Translations under genes and position numbers: made by a program | The notes under the pieces: generated by a model | Told to the model about the DNA's origin: nothing | Seen by the model: the letters and a program-made list of their open reading frames with translations, nothing else | The model's database searches: none | Assembly (NCBI GenBank): GCA_024645145.1 | Contig: JAHEGL010000060.1 | Coordinates: forward strand, 1 to 11,297 | Reading direction: 5' to 3' | From: Planktotalea sp. | Lineage (GTDB): Bacteria; Pseudomonadota; Alphaproteobacteria; Rhodobacterales; Rhodobacteraceae | DNA: 11,297 nucleotides | Shown: piece after piece, positions 1-6,849 of the stretch | How positions within the stretch are numbered: the first letter of the stretch is position 1 | Layout of the letters: the number at the start of each line of letters is the position of its first letter

Positions 1-1
1 A

Positions 2-907
2 TCCGAAAGCCAGCAAAACGAAGACGAGTCCCTGACCATACCAGAGGACCTTTTGCTCGACGCCGTCAAAGCAGCGCTGCCCAGTGATCTGCTGGAAAAG
101 CTTGCGAGTGGCGCGAAAAACAAACGCAACAAAGGCACCGGAACAGGCGCAAAACGGACAGGCAATCGCTGTGGCCGCCCATTGCCTGCGCGCGCGGGTT
201 CCAAAAGCAGCTCTGCGCGCGTTGATCTGATCGCGACTTTGCGTGCTGCGATTCCCTATCAAACCATCCGCAAACGGGCGCATCCCGAACGTTTAGGACC
301 CATTATTCGCCCAAGCGATTTGCTGCACAAACGTTACCAAAGCATGTCAGATCGTCTGCTTATCTTTGCTGTTGATGCCTCTGGTTCTGCTGCGATGGCG
401 CGTTTGGCAGAAGCAAAAGGCGCCGTCGAGATGCTGCTTGGCGAAGCCTATGCGCGACGCGATCATGTGGCGCTGATCTCTTTTCGCGGACTGGATGCAG
501 AAATTCTGTTGCCGCCAACCCGTTCACTTGTGCAAACAAAACGTCGCCTTGCAGCACTTCCTGGTGGCGGTGGAACACCGCTCGCCTCTGGTCTGTCTGC
601 CGCGATGAGCATGGCTCAAACAGCCGCGCAAAAAGGAATGAGCGCAACGATTGTGCTGCTCACAGATGGACGCGCCAATGTCGCGCTTGATGGGCAAGCC
701 AACCGCAAACAGGCTGGTGAGGACGCAGAAAAGCTCGCACGTGAGATTTCCATGCTTGGGCTAGAAACGCTGGTCATTGACACAACCGTCCGCCCAGAAC
801 GTGCACTTAAAGCGCTGGCCGATAAAATGCACGGCACCTACATCGCGATGCCCCGCGCAGATGCCAAAGGCGTGTCTGCAGCCGTCACCGCATCACTTTC
901 GAGCTAA
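2..907 (+). CDS. bchD: Magnesium chelatase subunit D, C-terminal part (5' end outside window)
   Basis: The frame is open from the left edge, and 301 residues are visible of a protein that is usually about 550-580 aa, so the AAA-like N-terminal half lies outside. BchD forms the ATPase motor with BchI that drives Mg2+ insertion into protoporphyrin IX by BchH, the first committed step to bacteriochlorophyll. The visible part begins with an acidic linker and a basic stretch (about residues 36-70 of the fragment) and continues with a von Willebrand A (integrin I) domain. Its MIDAS metal site is intact: DASGS at about 125-129, the Thr of GGGGTPL at about 192 and TDGRAN at about 221-226. An ATG or TTG inside the fragment is not the real start because coding continues upstream in frame. 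Only 3 nt separate it from bchO, so the two are probably co-transcribed. The assignment to bchD rather than chlD rests on the bchO neighbour. Confidence 0.93.
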   Translation, partial: SESQQNEDESLTIPEDLLLDAVKAALPSDLLEKLASGAKNKRNKGTGTGAKRTGNRCGRPLPARAGSKSSSARVDLIATLRAAIPYQTIRKRAHPERLGPIIRPSDLLHKRYQSMSDRLLIFAVDASGSAAMARLAEAKGAVEMLLGEAYARRDHVALISFRGLDAEILLPPTRSLVQTKRRLAALPGGGGTPLASGLSAAMSMAQTAAQKGMSATIVLLTDGRANVALDGQANRKQAGEDAEKLAREISMLGLETLVIDTTVRPERALKALADKMHGTYIAMPRADAKGVSAAVTASLSS

Positions 908-910
908 GCG

Positions 911-1798
911 ATGGAGTGGGCGAGCAACAAAGCAACTTGGCCGCATTCTGAGCATTCTCGGTTTGTGTTGAGCAAACCTCACAAATGGCACCTCCAAGAG
1001 ATGGGCCAAGGACCGCTTTTGCTTTTGATTCACGGCGCAGGCGGAGCGACCCATAGCTGGCAGCACATGATGCCAATGCTCGCAGATCGATACCGCGTCA
1101 TTGCGATCGATCTGCCCGGCCAAGGCTTCACCAAACTCGGCGCGCAGCAGCGATGTGGTCTTGATCCGATGGCAGAAGACATTCTTGCACTTTGCACCGC
1201 CGAGAAACTACACCCTGATGCAATCATTAGTCATTCGGCGGGTGCTGCGATTGCATTGCGTATGGCCGAACTCTTGGCTCCGACGCCCCCCCAGATCATC
1301 GGTATCAACGCAGCGCTCGAACCTTTCGCAGGGGTTGCTGGCGTCCTTTTCCCGATCCTCGCAAAAACCATCGCCGCGGTGCCGCTTGTCTCGGAATTTT
1401 TCAGCGCAACCACATCGATGGGCACGGGCGTGGAGCGTATCCTAAAAGGGACTGGGTCAAACCTGCAGCCCGCAGACATCAGTTATTACAAACGCCTTGT
1501 CGCAAGCCGAAGCCATGTCAACGCGACTTTGCAAATGATGGCTCAGTGGAAACTTGATGCTCTGATCGATGGCCTGCCCGACAATCAAGCGCAAACCTAC
1601 CTTATCGCGGCGGACAATGATCTTGCCGTCCCGCCCTCCACCTCGCTAAAAGCTGTCGCCAAAATGCCTCACGCGCGCGGGGATATGCTTTCAGGTCTGG
1701 GCCATTTGGCTCATGAAGAAGACGCACGTCGCGTCGCTGACTTAATACTAGAAGCGCTCGCGCCTTCGCATCTCGAAAACCAAGGAATATCTCTATGA
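911..1798 (+). CDS. bchO: BchO, alpha/beta-hydrolase associated with magnesium chelatase
   Basis: A 295-aa alpha/beta-hydrolase fold protein directly behind bchD, the classical bchI-D-O order of photosynthesis clusters. Visible landmarks are the oxyanion-hole HGAGG at residues 41-45, the nucleophile elbow SHSAG at 107-111 (Ser109), an acid in ADNDLAVP (Asp235 or Asp237) and the His of GLGHLAHEE (His265). The triad therefore looks complete. The first position of the usual G-x-S-x-G elbow is Ser instead of Gly. The exact reaction of BchO is not established; it is generally called a putative magnesium chelatase accessory protein, and its role is inferred from conserved linkage. The ATG at 911 lies 3 nt past the bchD stop with no clear Shine-Dalgarno site, which fits translational coupling. 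Its stop overlaps the hemE start in ATGA (1795-1798). Confidence 0.9.
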   Translation: MEWASNKATWPHSEHSRFVLSKPHKWHLQEMGQGPLLLLIHGAGGATHSWQHMMPMLADRYRVIAIDLPGQGFTKLGAQQRCGLDPMAEDILALCTAEKLHPDAIISHSAGAAIALRMAELLAPTPPQIIGINAALEPFAGVAGVLFPILAKTIAAVPLVSEFFSATTSMGTGVERILKGTGSNLQPADISYYKRLVASRSHVNATLQMMAQWKLDALIDGLPDNQAQTYLIAADNDLAVPPSTSLKAVAKMPHARGDMLSGLGHLAHEEDARRVADLILEALAPSHLENQGISL

Positions 1799-2829
1799 CT
1801 TCTCAGAAAACCATCCTGCGCTCGCTCAGCGGTGAAACATTGCCAACACCTCCTATCTGGATGATGCGCCAAGCAGGACGGTATTTGCCAGAGTACCGCG
1901 CTACGCGGTCTCAAGCGGGCGATTTCCTGTCGCTTTGCTACAATTCTGAACTGGCCACAGAAGTCACGCTCCAGCCGATCCGCCGGTATGGGTTCGATGC
2001 GTCGATCTTGTTCGCTGACATCCTCTTGGTCCCGCAAGCCTTGGGCGCTGATTTGCGCTTTGAAACTGGTGAAGGGCCACGTTTGTCCACAATCACGTCG
2101 CAAGCAGAACTCGATGCTTTGAAACCAGCGGATGAAATTCACGACCACCTTGACCCGATCTATCAAACCGTGAACACACTCTCTAAATCGCTTCCTGATG
2201 AGACAACACTCATCGGTTTCGCGGGTGCCCCTTGGACCGTTGCGACCTATATGATCGGTGGCAAAGGCACGCCTGATCAAGCTCCGGCGCATGCATTGAA
2301 AGCTGAAAACAAAGCAGTGTTTGAAGGCGTGCTCGATCGCATCACAGAAGCGACCATCCTTTATCTCAACAAGCAGATCGAAGCGGGCGCAGAAGTTGTC
2401 AAATTGTTCGACAGCTGGGCAGGTTCACTCAAAGGCGATGACTTTGATAACTACTCGCTGACCCCTATGCGCAAGATTATCGATGGCGTGCGCGCGTCGC
2501 ACCCGAACACGCCCATCATTGCCTTCCCGCGCGGCGCGGGTGAGCGCTACATCGGAGCGCACAAAGCAACAGGTGCCGATTGCATCGCATTCGACGACGC
2601 CGTCAGCGCGGAATGGGTTGCCGAAAATGTGCAACCTGATGGATGCGTTCAGGGCAACCTTGCCTCTAGCCACATGGTCACAGGTGGCGACGCGTTGGTG
2701 TCTGAAACACGCCGCATCGTTGAGGCCCTCTCAAACGGTCCGCACATCTTCAATCTTGGTCATGGTATCACACCCGACGCCGACCCCGAGAACGTGCAAC
2801 TGATGATCGATACCGTGCGCGGCGCGTAA
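1795..2829 (+). CDS. hemE: Uroporphyrinogen III decarboxylase
   Basis: This 344-aa soluble enzyme decarboxylates the four acetate side chains of uroporphyrinogen III to give coproporphyrinogen III, on the common route to haem and bacteriochlorophyll. It carries the first family signature [15 protein letters not shown] at residues 21-35 (substrate-binding Arg25 and Arg29). Other landmarks are the catalytic Asp75 in [10 protein letters not shown], the second signature [13 protein letters not shown] at 141-153 with Tyr152, Ser207 in KLFDSWAGS, and His323 in NLGHGITP. Length is normal for the family. The start is set by AAGGA at 1782-1786, 8 nt before an ATG that overlaps the bchO stop by 4 nt. 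Linkage to bchDO suggests a tetrapyrrole supply operon serving photosynthesis. I see no second tetrapyrrole gene downstream. Confidence 0.97.
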   Translation: MTSQKTILRSLSGETLPTPPIWMMRQAGRYLPEYRATRSQAGDFLSLCYNSELATEVTLQPIRRYGFDASILFADILLVPQALGADLRFETGEGPRLSTITSQAELDALKPADEIHDHLDPIYQTVNTLSKSLPDETTLIGFAGAPWTVATYMIGGKGTPDQAPAHALKAENKAVFEGVLDRITEATILYLNKQIEAGAEVVKLFDSWAGSLKGDDFDNYSLTPMRKIIDGVRASHPNTPIIAFPRGAGERYIGAHKATGADCIAFDDAVSAEWVAENVQPDGCVQGNLASSHMVTGGDALVSETRRIVEALSNGPHIFNLGHGITPDADPENVQLMIDTVRGA

Positions 2830-2842
2830 ACCGATTGCAAAA

Positions 2843-2890
2843 TTGGGGCTGGCAGTGTTGGATTGCACCAACATATCAGCCATGCCCCAA
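2843..2890 (+). terminator. Long hairpin after hemE, terminator-like without a T tract
   Basis: Outer arms TTGGGGC (2843-2849) and GCCCCAA (2884-2890) pair perfectly. They are followed inward by GGC/GCC and then TGTTGG (2856-2861) with CCAACA (2868-2873), around a 6-nt loop. The outer arms are followed by GATCGG, not by a run of T, so this is not a textbook intrinsic terminator. It may stop transcription weakly, protect the 3' end of the bchDO-hemE mRNA, or act in the leader of the next gene, which starts 15 nt beyond it. Confidence 0.6.
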
Positions 2891-2905
2891 GATCGGACCT
2901 AGCCC

Positions 2906-3424
2906 ATGAACCTGAGCGATTCAAAAACCATCAACGCAGATCCAGCTACCGTTTACGCAGCCCTGTTAGACCGAGACGTGCTCGCGTCTTGTGTGCCAGG
3001 CTGTAAAGAAATGACCGGCTCTGCGACCGAAGGGTTTGAAGCGACAGTTGTGCAAAAAGTTGGCCCCGTGAAAGCCACCTTCAAAGGCGCTGTCGAGCTG
3101 AGCGAAATGGTCGAAAACGAAAGCCTAACGCTGACAGGGGCTGGCAAAGGCGGTGCCGCTGGCTTTGCCAAAGGTGGCGCAAACGTACGCCTTGAAGCAG
3201 ATGGCGATCAAACAATCCTACACTACGATGTCGAAGCAAAAGTCGGCGGTAAACTTGCCCAACTTGGGTCACGCATCGTGGATGGCTTTGCCAAGAAAAT
3301 GGCTGATCAGTTCTTTACCGCTTTTCAAGATGCTGTTGGCGCACCTGAAGACGGTGAAGAAGAAGCAACCGTCGATGAAGATGCACCCAAGAAGGGTTGG
3401 TTCCGCAAGCTTCGCGGCGCGTAA
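2906..3424 (+). CDS. CoxG-like SRPBCC family protein
   Basis: This 172-aa protein belongs to the CO dehydrogenase subunit G (CoxG) branch of the SRPBCC/START-like fold. It starts with the typical MNLSDSKTINADPATVYAALLD and has the CVPGCKEMTG segment (residues 29-38), the KVGPVKATFKG strand (51-61), the glycine-rich GAGKGGAAGFAKGGANV (78-94) and GGKLAQLGSRIVDGFAKKMADQFF (114-137). Behind the domain comes an acidic linker (about 147-160) and a short basic/aromatic tail, KKGWFRKLRGA, that could touch a membrane or a partner. Relatives sit beside CO dehydrogenase or other molybdenum hydroxylases and help in maturation or membrane attachment. With purine genes around, xanthine dehydrogenase is the more likely partner here; that is inference. 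No coxSML gene is in the window. It converges with puuD, the stops being 8 nt apart. The Shine-Dalgarno site before ATG 2906 is weak. Confidence 0.82.
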   Translation: MNLSDSKTINADPATVYAALLDRDVLASCVPGCKEMTGSATEGFEATVVQKVGPVKATFKGAVELSEMVENESLTLTGAGKGGAAGFAKGGANVRLEADGDQTILHYDVEAKVGGKLAQLGSRIVDGFAKKMADQFFTAFQDAVGAPEDGEEEATVDEDAPKKGWFRKLRGA

Positions 3425-3432
3425 ACCAAAAA

Positions 3433-4683
3433 TCACTCTTGGGCTTCAGCGACTTTCCCGGCACTCCGAAACCACCGCACAATCTTCACGCGATCTTCTT
3501 CAGGAAGCTCGGTGATATTGGCAGGCGGCATGGCATGCGAAACACCCGCTTGAAGATAAATTTCACGCGCACCGCGCGCAATGTCGTAGCGGGTCTCTAG
3601 AAATAAACCCTTTGGGGCCCAGCGAATACCATCCCAGCTGGGCTCACGGGCATGACACATCGAACACCGCCCAAGAACGATGTTTTCCACTTCTTCATAG
3701 CCAGCTGAAGCCACCAACATTTCTTGATGCGCAGACAACGGCTGTGCGTCAGCCACATCGTAATCTTCACCCCATGTGTTCGCGGTGCTGAGCCAGGCAA
3801 TGATGATCATCAAAATCACCGTCACCGCCCAAGTCCAGCTTGGTCCCTTCCCCGTTGAATGCAGCGTATTGAAGTAATGACGGATCGTCACACCCGTAAG
3901 GAAAATCAACGATGCGATGATCCAAGAATACTCTGTACCAAACGCCAAAGGATAATGGTTTGAGAGCATCAAGAAGATCACAGGCAACGTCAAATAGTTG
4001 TTATGCGTGCTGCGCAGCTTGGCGATCTTGCCGTACTTCGCATCCGGCGTGCGCCCTGCTTTCAGGTCAGCCACAACAATGCGCTGGTTCGGCATGATGA
4101 TAAAGAACACATTCGCTGTCATGATCGTGGCCGTGAACGCACCCAAATGCAAAAGCGCCGCGCGCCCTGTGAACACTTCGTTATAGCCCCAAGCCATGAC
4201 CACTAGGATCACGAACAAAAGCACCATCAGCAATGTCGGCGTCTCACCCAATTGCGATTTGCACATGAAGTCATAAGCAATCCAACCGATCGTCAAAGAC
4301 CCCGCAGAAATGACGATTGCCATGAACACCGACAAATCCGCTTTAGCAGGATCAATCAGGAACAGCTCCGCCCCCGCCCAATAGACAATCATCAACAAAG
4401 CGGCACCAGACACCCATGTAATATAGCTCTGCCATTTGTGCCAAATCAGATGCTCGGGCATATTTTCAGGGGCAACAAGGTACTTCTGGATGTGGTAAAA
4501 ACCACCCCCATGCACCTGCCATTCCTCTCCAAACACACCTTCTGGCGCACTCCGAGCTTTGCGCAAACCAAGGTCCAATGCGATGAAAAAGAAAGACGCG
4601 CCAATCCACGCCATAGCCGTGACCACATGCAGCCAACGGACCGCGAATGCGATCCAATCCCAGAGTATTGCTAAATCATACAT
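3433..4683 (-). CDS. puuD: PuuD, membrane-bound urate oxidase with C-terminal cytochrome c domain
   Basis: A 416-aa integral membrane protein that oxidises urate to 5-hydroxyisourate. It passes electrons to its own cytochrome c domain rather than to O2 as classical uricase does. Residues 1-300 form a helix-rich membrane domain of about eight or nine segments, with histidines such as H19, H64, H82, H179, H227 and H269 as candidate haem or substrate ligands. The C-terminal part is a class I cytochrome c with the haem site CSMCH (340-344) and axial Met385 in SHAMPPANIT. The ATG at 4683 is preferred because GGGAGAC lies just upstream. A longer in-frame reading back to 4755 would run through the operator and promoter and adds no family sequence. 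It is divergent from a LysR gene and probably controlled by it. The gene is intact. Confidence 0.93.
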   Translation of the reverse strand: MYDLAILWDWIAFAVRWLHVVTAMAWIGASFFFIALDLGLRKARSAPEGVFGEEWQVHGGGFYHIQKYLVAPENMPEHLIWHKWQSYITWVSGAALLMIVYWAGAELFLIDPAKADLSVFMAIVISAGSLTIGWIAYDFMCKSQLGETPTLLMVLLFVILVVMAWGYNEVFTGRAALLHLGAFTATIMTANVFFIIMPNQRIVVADLKAGRTPDAKYGKIAKLRSTHNNYLTLPVIFLMLSNHYPLAFGTEYSWIIASLIFLTGVTIRHYFNTLHSTGKGPSWTWAVTVILMIIIAWLSTANTWGEDYDVADAQPLSAHQEMLVASAGYEEVENIVLGRCSMCHAREPSWDGIRWAPKGLFLETRYDIARGAREIYLQAGVSHAMPPANITELPEEDRVKIVRWFRSAGKVAEAQE

Positions 4684-4720
4684 TGATGCTGTCTCCCTTC
4701 GTTGAGCACAGACTATCCAC

Positions 4721-4775
4721 TTGGCTATTTTTCCGCTATAATTGGCATTCCACAAAGAGTGTCAAAAATAGCCAA
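4721..4775. promoter_or_regulatory. Perfect 12-bp inverted repeat flanking the divergent puuD/lysR promoter
   Basis: TTGGCTATTTTT at 4721-4732 is repeated as its exact reverse complement at 4764-4775, with 31 bp between the arms. Centre-to-centre distance is 43 bp, about four helical turns, so both arms face the same side of the DNA. Both sit in the 95-bp gap between puuD and the LysR gene. The right arm ends 3 nt before the LysR start codon. Such paired sites are expected for a LysR tetramer that controls its divergent neighbour and itself. Confidence 0.75.
4735..4765 (-). promoter_or_regulatory. Probable puuD promoter
   Basis: On the minus strand a perfect -35 box TTGACA (4760-4765) is followed by TTATAG or TATAGC (about 4735-4741) at an 18-19 bp spacing, slightly long. 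The -35 box overlaps the right arm of the inverted repeat by 2 bp, and the left arm lies just past the -10, near the start of transcription. An activator at one arm and a block at the other are both possible. On the plus strand TATAAT (4737-4742) could serve as the LysR -10, but no good -35 is seen for it. Confidence 0.5.
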
Positions 4776-4778
4776 ACA

Positions 4779-5753
4779 ATGTCTTACTTCGATAACCTTC
4801 GTACGTTCGTGCGCATTTACGAACTTGGTAGCATGTCTGCCGCCGCGCGCGATCAACGTATTTCACCTGCTGTCACCTCCGCACGTATCTCGCAACTCGA
4901 AAGCCATCTTGGCGTGCGATTATTTCAACGCACCACGCGCTCGCTGACCCCGACAGAGCAAGGCACGATCTTTTACGGCGGTGCCTGCGCAGTTCTCGAG
5001 GCGGTTGAAGTCGCAGAAGCAGGCGTTGGCGACGCCACAGAAAACCCGCGCGGCACGTTGCATATCGCAGCACCGCTTGGCGTGGGTCGCCGTCTGATCG
5101 CGCCGCATGTCCCAGAATTTGCACAAAATTTTCCGCTCATCGATGTCCGTCTGCGCATGAGCGATCGCAAGATTGATCTCACCGCAGAAGGCCTCGACAT
5201 CGCGTTCTTCTTGGGGCGCCCGGAAGATTCCAACTTGCGCATCCGCAAGATCGCCGATTGCGAACGCGTCTTATGCGCCGCCCCCTCCTACATCGCCGAA
5301 CATGGTCATCCCAAAAGCGGAACGGACATCGACCGCGGCCAACACAACTGCCTCAACCTACGCTTCCCCGGTGCTACAGAGTTCCAATGGGAACTCTCTA
5401 CCTCCGATGGCCCCCGCAAATTCGACGTACAAGGACGGTTCGAGTGTGACGACAGCGATGTTCTCACCGATTGGGCCCTACAAGGCGCTGGCATCGCCCT
5501 GCGTCCTGTTTTTGAGATCGCGGATTACCTTGCCTCCGGCGCCTTAGTCGTCGTCGCCTCTGACACCCCACCTTTGCCCGTGCAAATGGCGTGTCTCTAT
5601 ACCCACCGCCGCCACCAAGACCCAAAAGCCCGCTTGTTCATGGAGTTTATGATCGAGCGGATGGAGGGAGCGGTAAAGCGGCGCGATACCAATGCAGATC
5701 GAATGACGGCAGCTCGACATTCTGGACCGAAAATTCGGACACTGGGCCCATAA
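4779..5753 (+). CDS. LysR-family transcriptional regulator with a foreign C-terminal tail
   Basis: A 324-aa LysR regulator. The N-terminal winged helix-turn-helix is clear (about residues 5-64, MSYFDNLRTFVRIYELGSMS... through RTTRSLTPTEQG). It is followed by a linker helix and a LysR substrate-binding domain (about 92-295). The ATG at 4779 is chosen because it begins the family-typical sequence; an upstream in-frame start at 4647 would overlap puuD and the operator. No Shine-Dalgarno site precedes it, and the operator arm takes its place, which suggests low expression and autoregulation. Divergence from puuD suggests that it senses urate or another purine intermediate (inference). The family usually ends near residue 295-300. 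From about residue 298 onward (about 5670-5753) the protein reads antisense through a broken second LysR gene, giving a tail of about 25 residues with no family counterpart. Confidence 0.88.
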   Translation: MSYFDNLRTFVRIYELGSMSAAARDQRISPAVTSARISQLESHLGVRLFQRTTRSLTPTEQGTIFYGGACAVLEAVEVAEAGVGDATENPRGTLHIAAPLGVGRRLIAPHVPEFAQNFPLIDVRLRMSDRKIDLTAEGLDIAFFLGRPEDSNLRIRKIADCERVLCAAPSYIAEHGHPKSGTDIDRGQHNCLNLRFPGATEFQWELSTSDGPRKFDVQGRFECDDSDVLTDWALQGAGIALRPVFEIADYLASGALVVVASDTPPLPVQMACLYTHRRHQDPKARLFMEFMIERMEGAVKRRDTNADRMTAARHSGPKIRTLGP

Positions 5754-6186
5754 GCAAAGCGAGATCAAGCTTTCGTTCCAGCAAGGCCGCGCGCAGGTTC
5801 AGAGAAATATCTACCGTCAAATCCACATTCACGCGCGGGTATTTTTCACTGAGTGTCTTAAGAAAATCGGGCAACCAAGCTTGCGCGATAGTCTCAGAGG
5901 CACCCACGCGAAACAGACCTTCGGTTTCGGACGGGTTGGCGACGCGCTGTTTTATCTCTTCTTCTACGAACAGCATCTATTCAGCGTATTATAACAACAG
6001 CGTGCCGTGCTTGGTCAGGATCAATTCACCCGGCCCGCGCTCAAAAAGGGGCACGCGCAACTCCTGCTCAAGGTTCGCAATGCGGGTGGACACTGCCGGT
6101 TGTGACAGGTTCAGCCGCTCTGCTGCACGGCGAAACCCGCCCAAGCAGGCCACCCAAAGAAAGGTTTTGATCTGGTCAAATGTCAT
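5647..6186 (-). pseudogene. Degenerate, truncated LysR-family regulator
   Basis: Reading from ATG 6186 on the minus strand gives a normal LysR DNA-binding domain of 65 residues (MTFDQIKTFLWVA through ILTKHGTLLL). A TAA at 5989-5991 follows, then Tyr-Ala-Glu, a TAG at 5977-5979, and then in the same frame MLFVEEEIKQRV and the first part of the effector domain (ETEGLFRVGASETIAQAWLPDFL to FDLHWYRAA). Both stops fall in the linker helix and no frameshift is needed to join the parts. The effector domain then ends after about 100 residues, where the frame enters the 3' end of the convergent intact LysR gene. The gene has therefore lost its C-terminal half by deletion and also carries two nonsense mutations. 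What it once regulated is unknown. Confidence 0.85.
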
Positions 6187-6189
6187 AAC

Positions 6190-6204
6190 CCATTCATAGA
6201 ATGG
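6190..6204. promoter_or_regulatory. Short palindrome upstream of the LysR pseudogene
   Basis: CCATTC-ATA-GAATGG is a perfect 6-bp inverted repeat with a 3-nt centre. It lies 3 nt upstream of the pseudogene start codon (minus strand). The position is where LysR proteins bind for autoregulation, so it may be the leftover operator of the dead regulator. The rest of 6205-6350 shows no gene I can support. Confidence 0.4.
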
Positions 6205-6350
6205 ATCAAACAACACGCAAAGCTATAAACAGATGCAACATCGCGCGAGAGACCCGATCGGATTGCTAGCCCGATCATCGGCCAACTATTCGACCCTAAG
6301 CCAAAAATTCAGTGTCCTGCACGTCATAACTGTAAGCTCAACAGACGCGC

Positions 6351-6704
6351 TTAACTCCCCCGATACGTCGAATACCCATAGGGCGAGAGCAACAAAGGCA
6401 CGTGATAGTGCGCCTCTTCATTCATGCCAAAGCGAATTGGCACCTCGCCCAAGAACAACGGGTCATCCGTGACGCCGCACTCAGAACGCAAATACTCCGC
6501 TGCGAAGAACACCAGTTCATAGGTCCCAACCTCAAACGCATCTTTAGGCAAGATCGGCGCATCGGTGCGGCCATCCGCATTGGTCACGCTCTCGGCGATC
6601 TTCTCTCGTGCGTCGCCGGCCACGCGATACAAGGCGATCTTGATTCCCGCCGCAGGGCAACCGCGTGCAGTATCCAAAACATGTGTCGTCAAATATCCGG
6701 CCAT
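6351..6704 (-). CDS. uraH: 5-hydroxyisourate hydrolase (transthyretin-related protein)
   Basis: This 117-aa enzyme hydrolyses 5-hydroxyisourate, the PuuD product, to OHCU. All hallmarks are present: the N-terminal LTTHVLDTARGCPA (residues 5-18, His8), Arg46 in NADGRTDAP, HYHVPLLLSPYGYSTYRGS at the end with His99 and His101, and the diagnostic C-terminal YRGS tetrapeptide (114-117). The ATG at 6704 is chosen because AGGAG sits 8 nt upstream. The in-frame GTG at 6713 directly abuts that site and cannot use it. No signal peptide is seen, so the enzyme is probably cytoplasmic. It is divergent from puuE-uraD, which encodes the next steps, so shared control from the 145-bp spacer is likely. Confidence 0.96.
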   Translation of the reverse strand: MAGYLTTHVLDTARGCPAAGIKIALYRVAGDAREKIAESVTNADGRTDAPILPKDAFEVGTYELVFFAAEYLRSECGVTDDPLFLGEVPIRFGMNEEAHYHVPLLLSPYGYSTYRGS

Positions 6705-6767
6705 CGCGCTCACTCCTGATTTGCTTGATTATTTCGCATCTTTCTCTATCACGGCGAAAGTTTGATC

Positions 6768-6789
6768 AATCCGATAGTGTATTCGGATT
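6768..6789. promoter_or_regulatory. Palindromic operator candidate between uraH and puuE
   Basis: AATCCGA (6768-6774) and TCGGATT (6783-6789) form a perfect 7-bp inverted repeat with an 8-nt centre. On the plus strand the right arm overlaps a weak -35 (TTCGGA, 6782-6787) placed 17 bp before TCTAAT (6805-6810), a plausible puuE promoter. TTGATCAA (6762-6769) is a second, 8-bp palindrome abutting the left arm. The repeat differs from the one beside puuD, so another regulator probably binds here. The spacing suits a dimeric repressor; its family cannot be told from sequence. Confidence 0.5.
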
Positions 6790-6849
6790 TTTTTGAAAAA
6801 ATTTTCTAATGTTCTGGTTTATTACTCCAAAAGGCAGGAGAAGACCGCA

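Noticed and set aside
1711..2292. A 193-codon minus-strand frame opposite bchO/hemE
   Set aside because: It overlaps invariant HemE signatures on the other strand and shows no domain of its own.
2818..3427. The same 15-bp string CGCGGCGCGTAAACC at the stop codons of hemE (2818-2832) and the CoxG-like gene (3413-3427)
   Set aside because: Both proteins end in Arg-Gly-Ala, so most of the identity follows from coding plus a TAA stop. Only the two trailing C residues are extra, which is too little to call a repeat element.
4684..4755. N-terminal extension of PuuD by 24 residues to an upstream ATG at 4755
   Set aside because: The extension covers the operator and promoter, is not hydrophobic or family-like, and the ATG at 4683 has a good GGGAGAC ribosome-binding site.
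6233..6472. A 79-codon plus-strand frame starting in the gap before uraH
   Set aside because: It runs into the antisense of uraH, has no Shine-Dalgarno site and no recognisable sequence. The gap 6205-6350 is most likely regulatory or decayed DNA.
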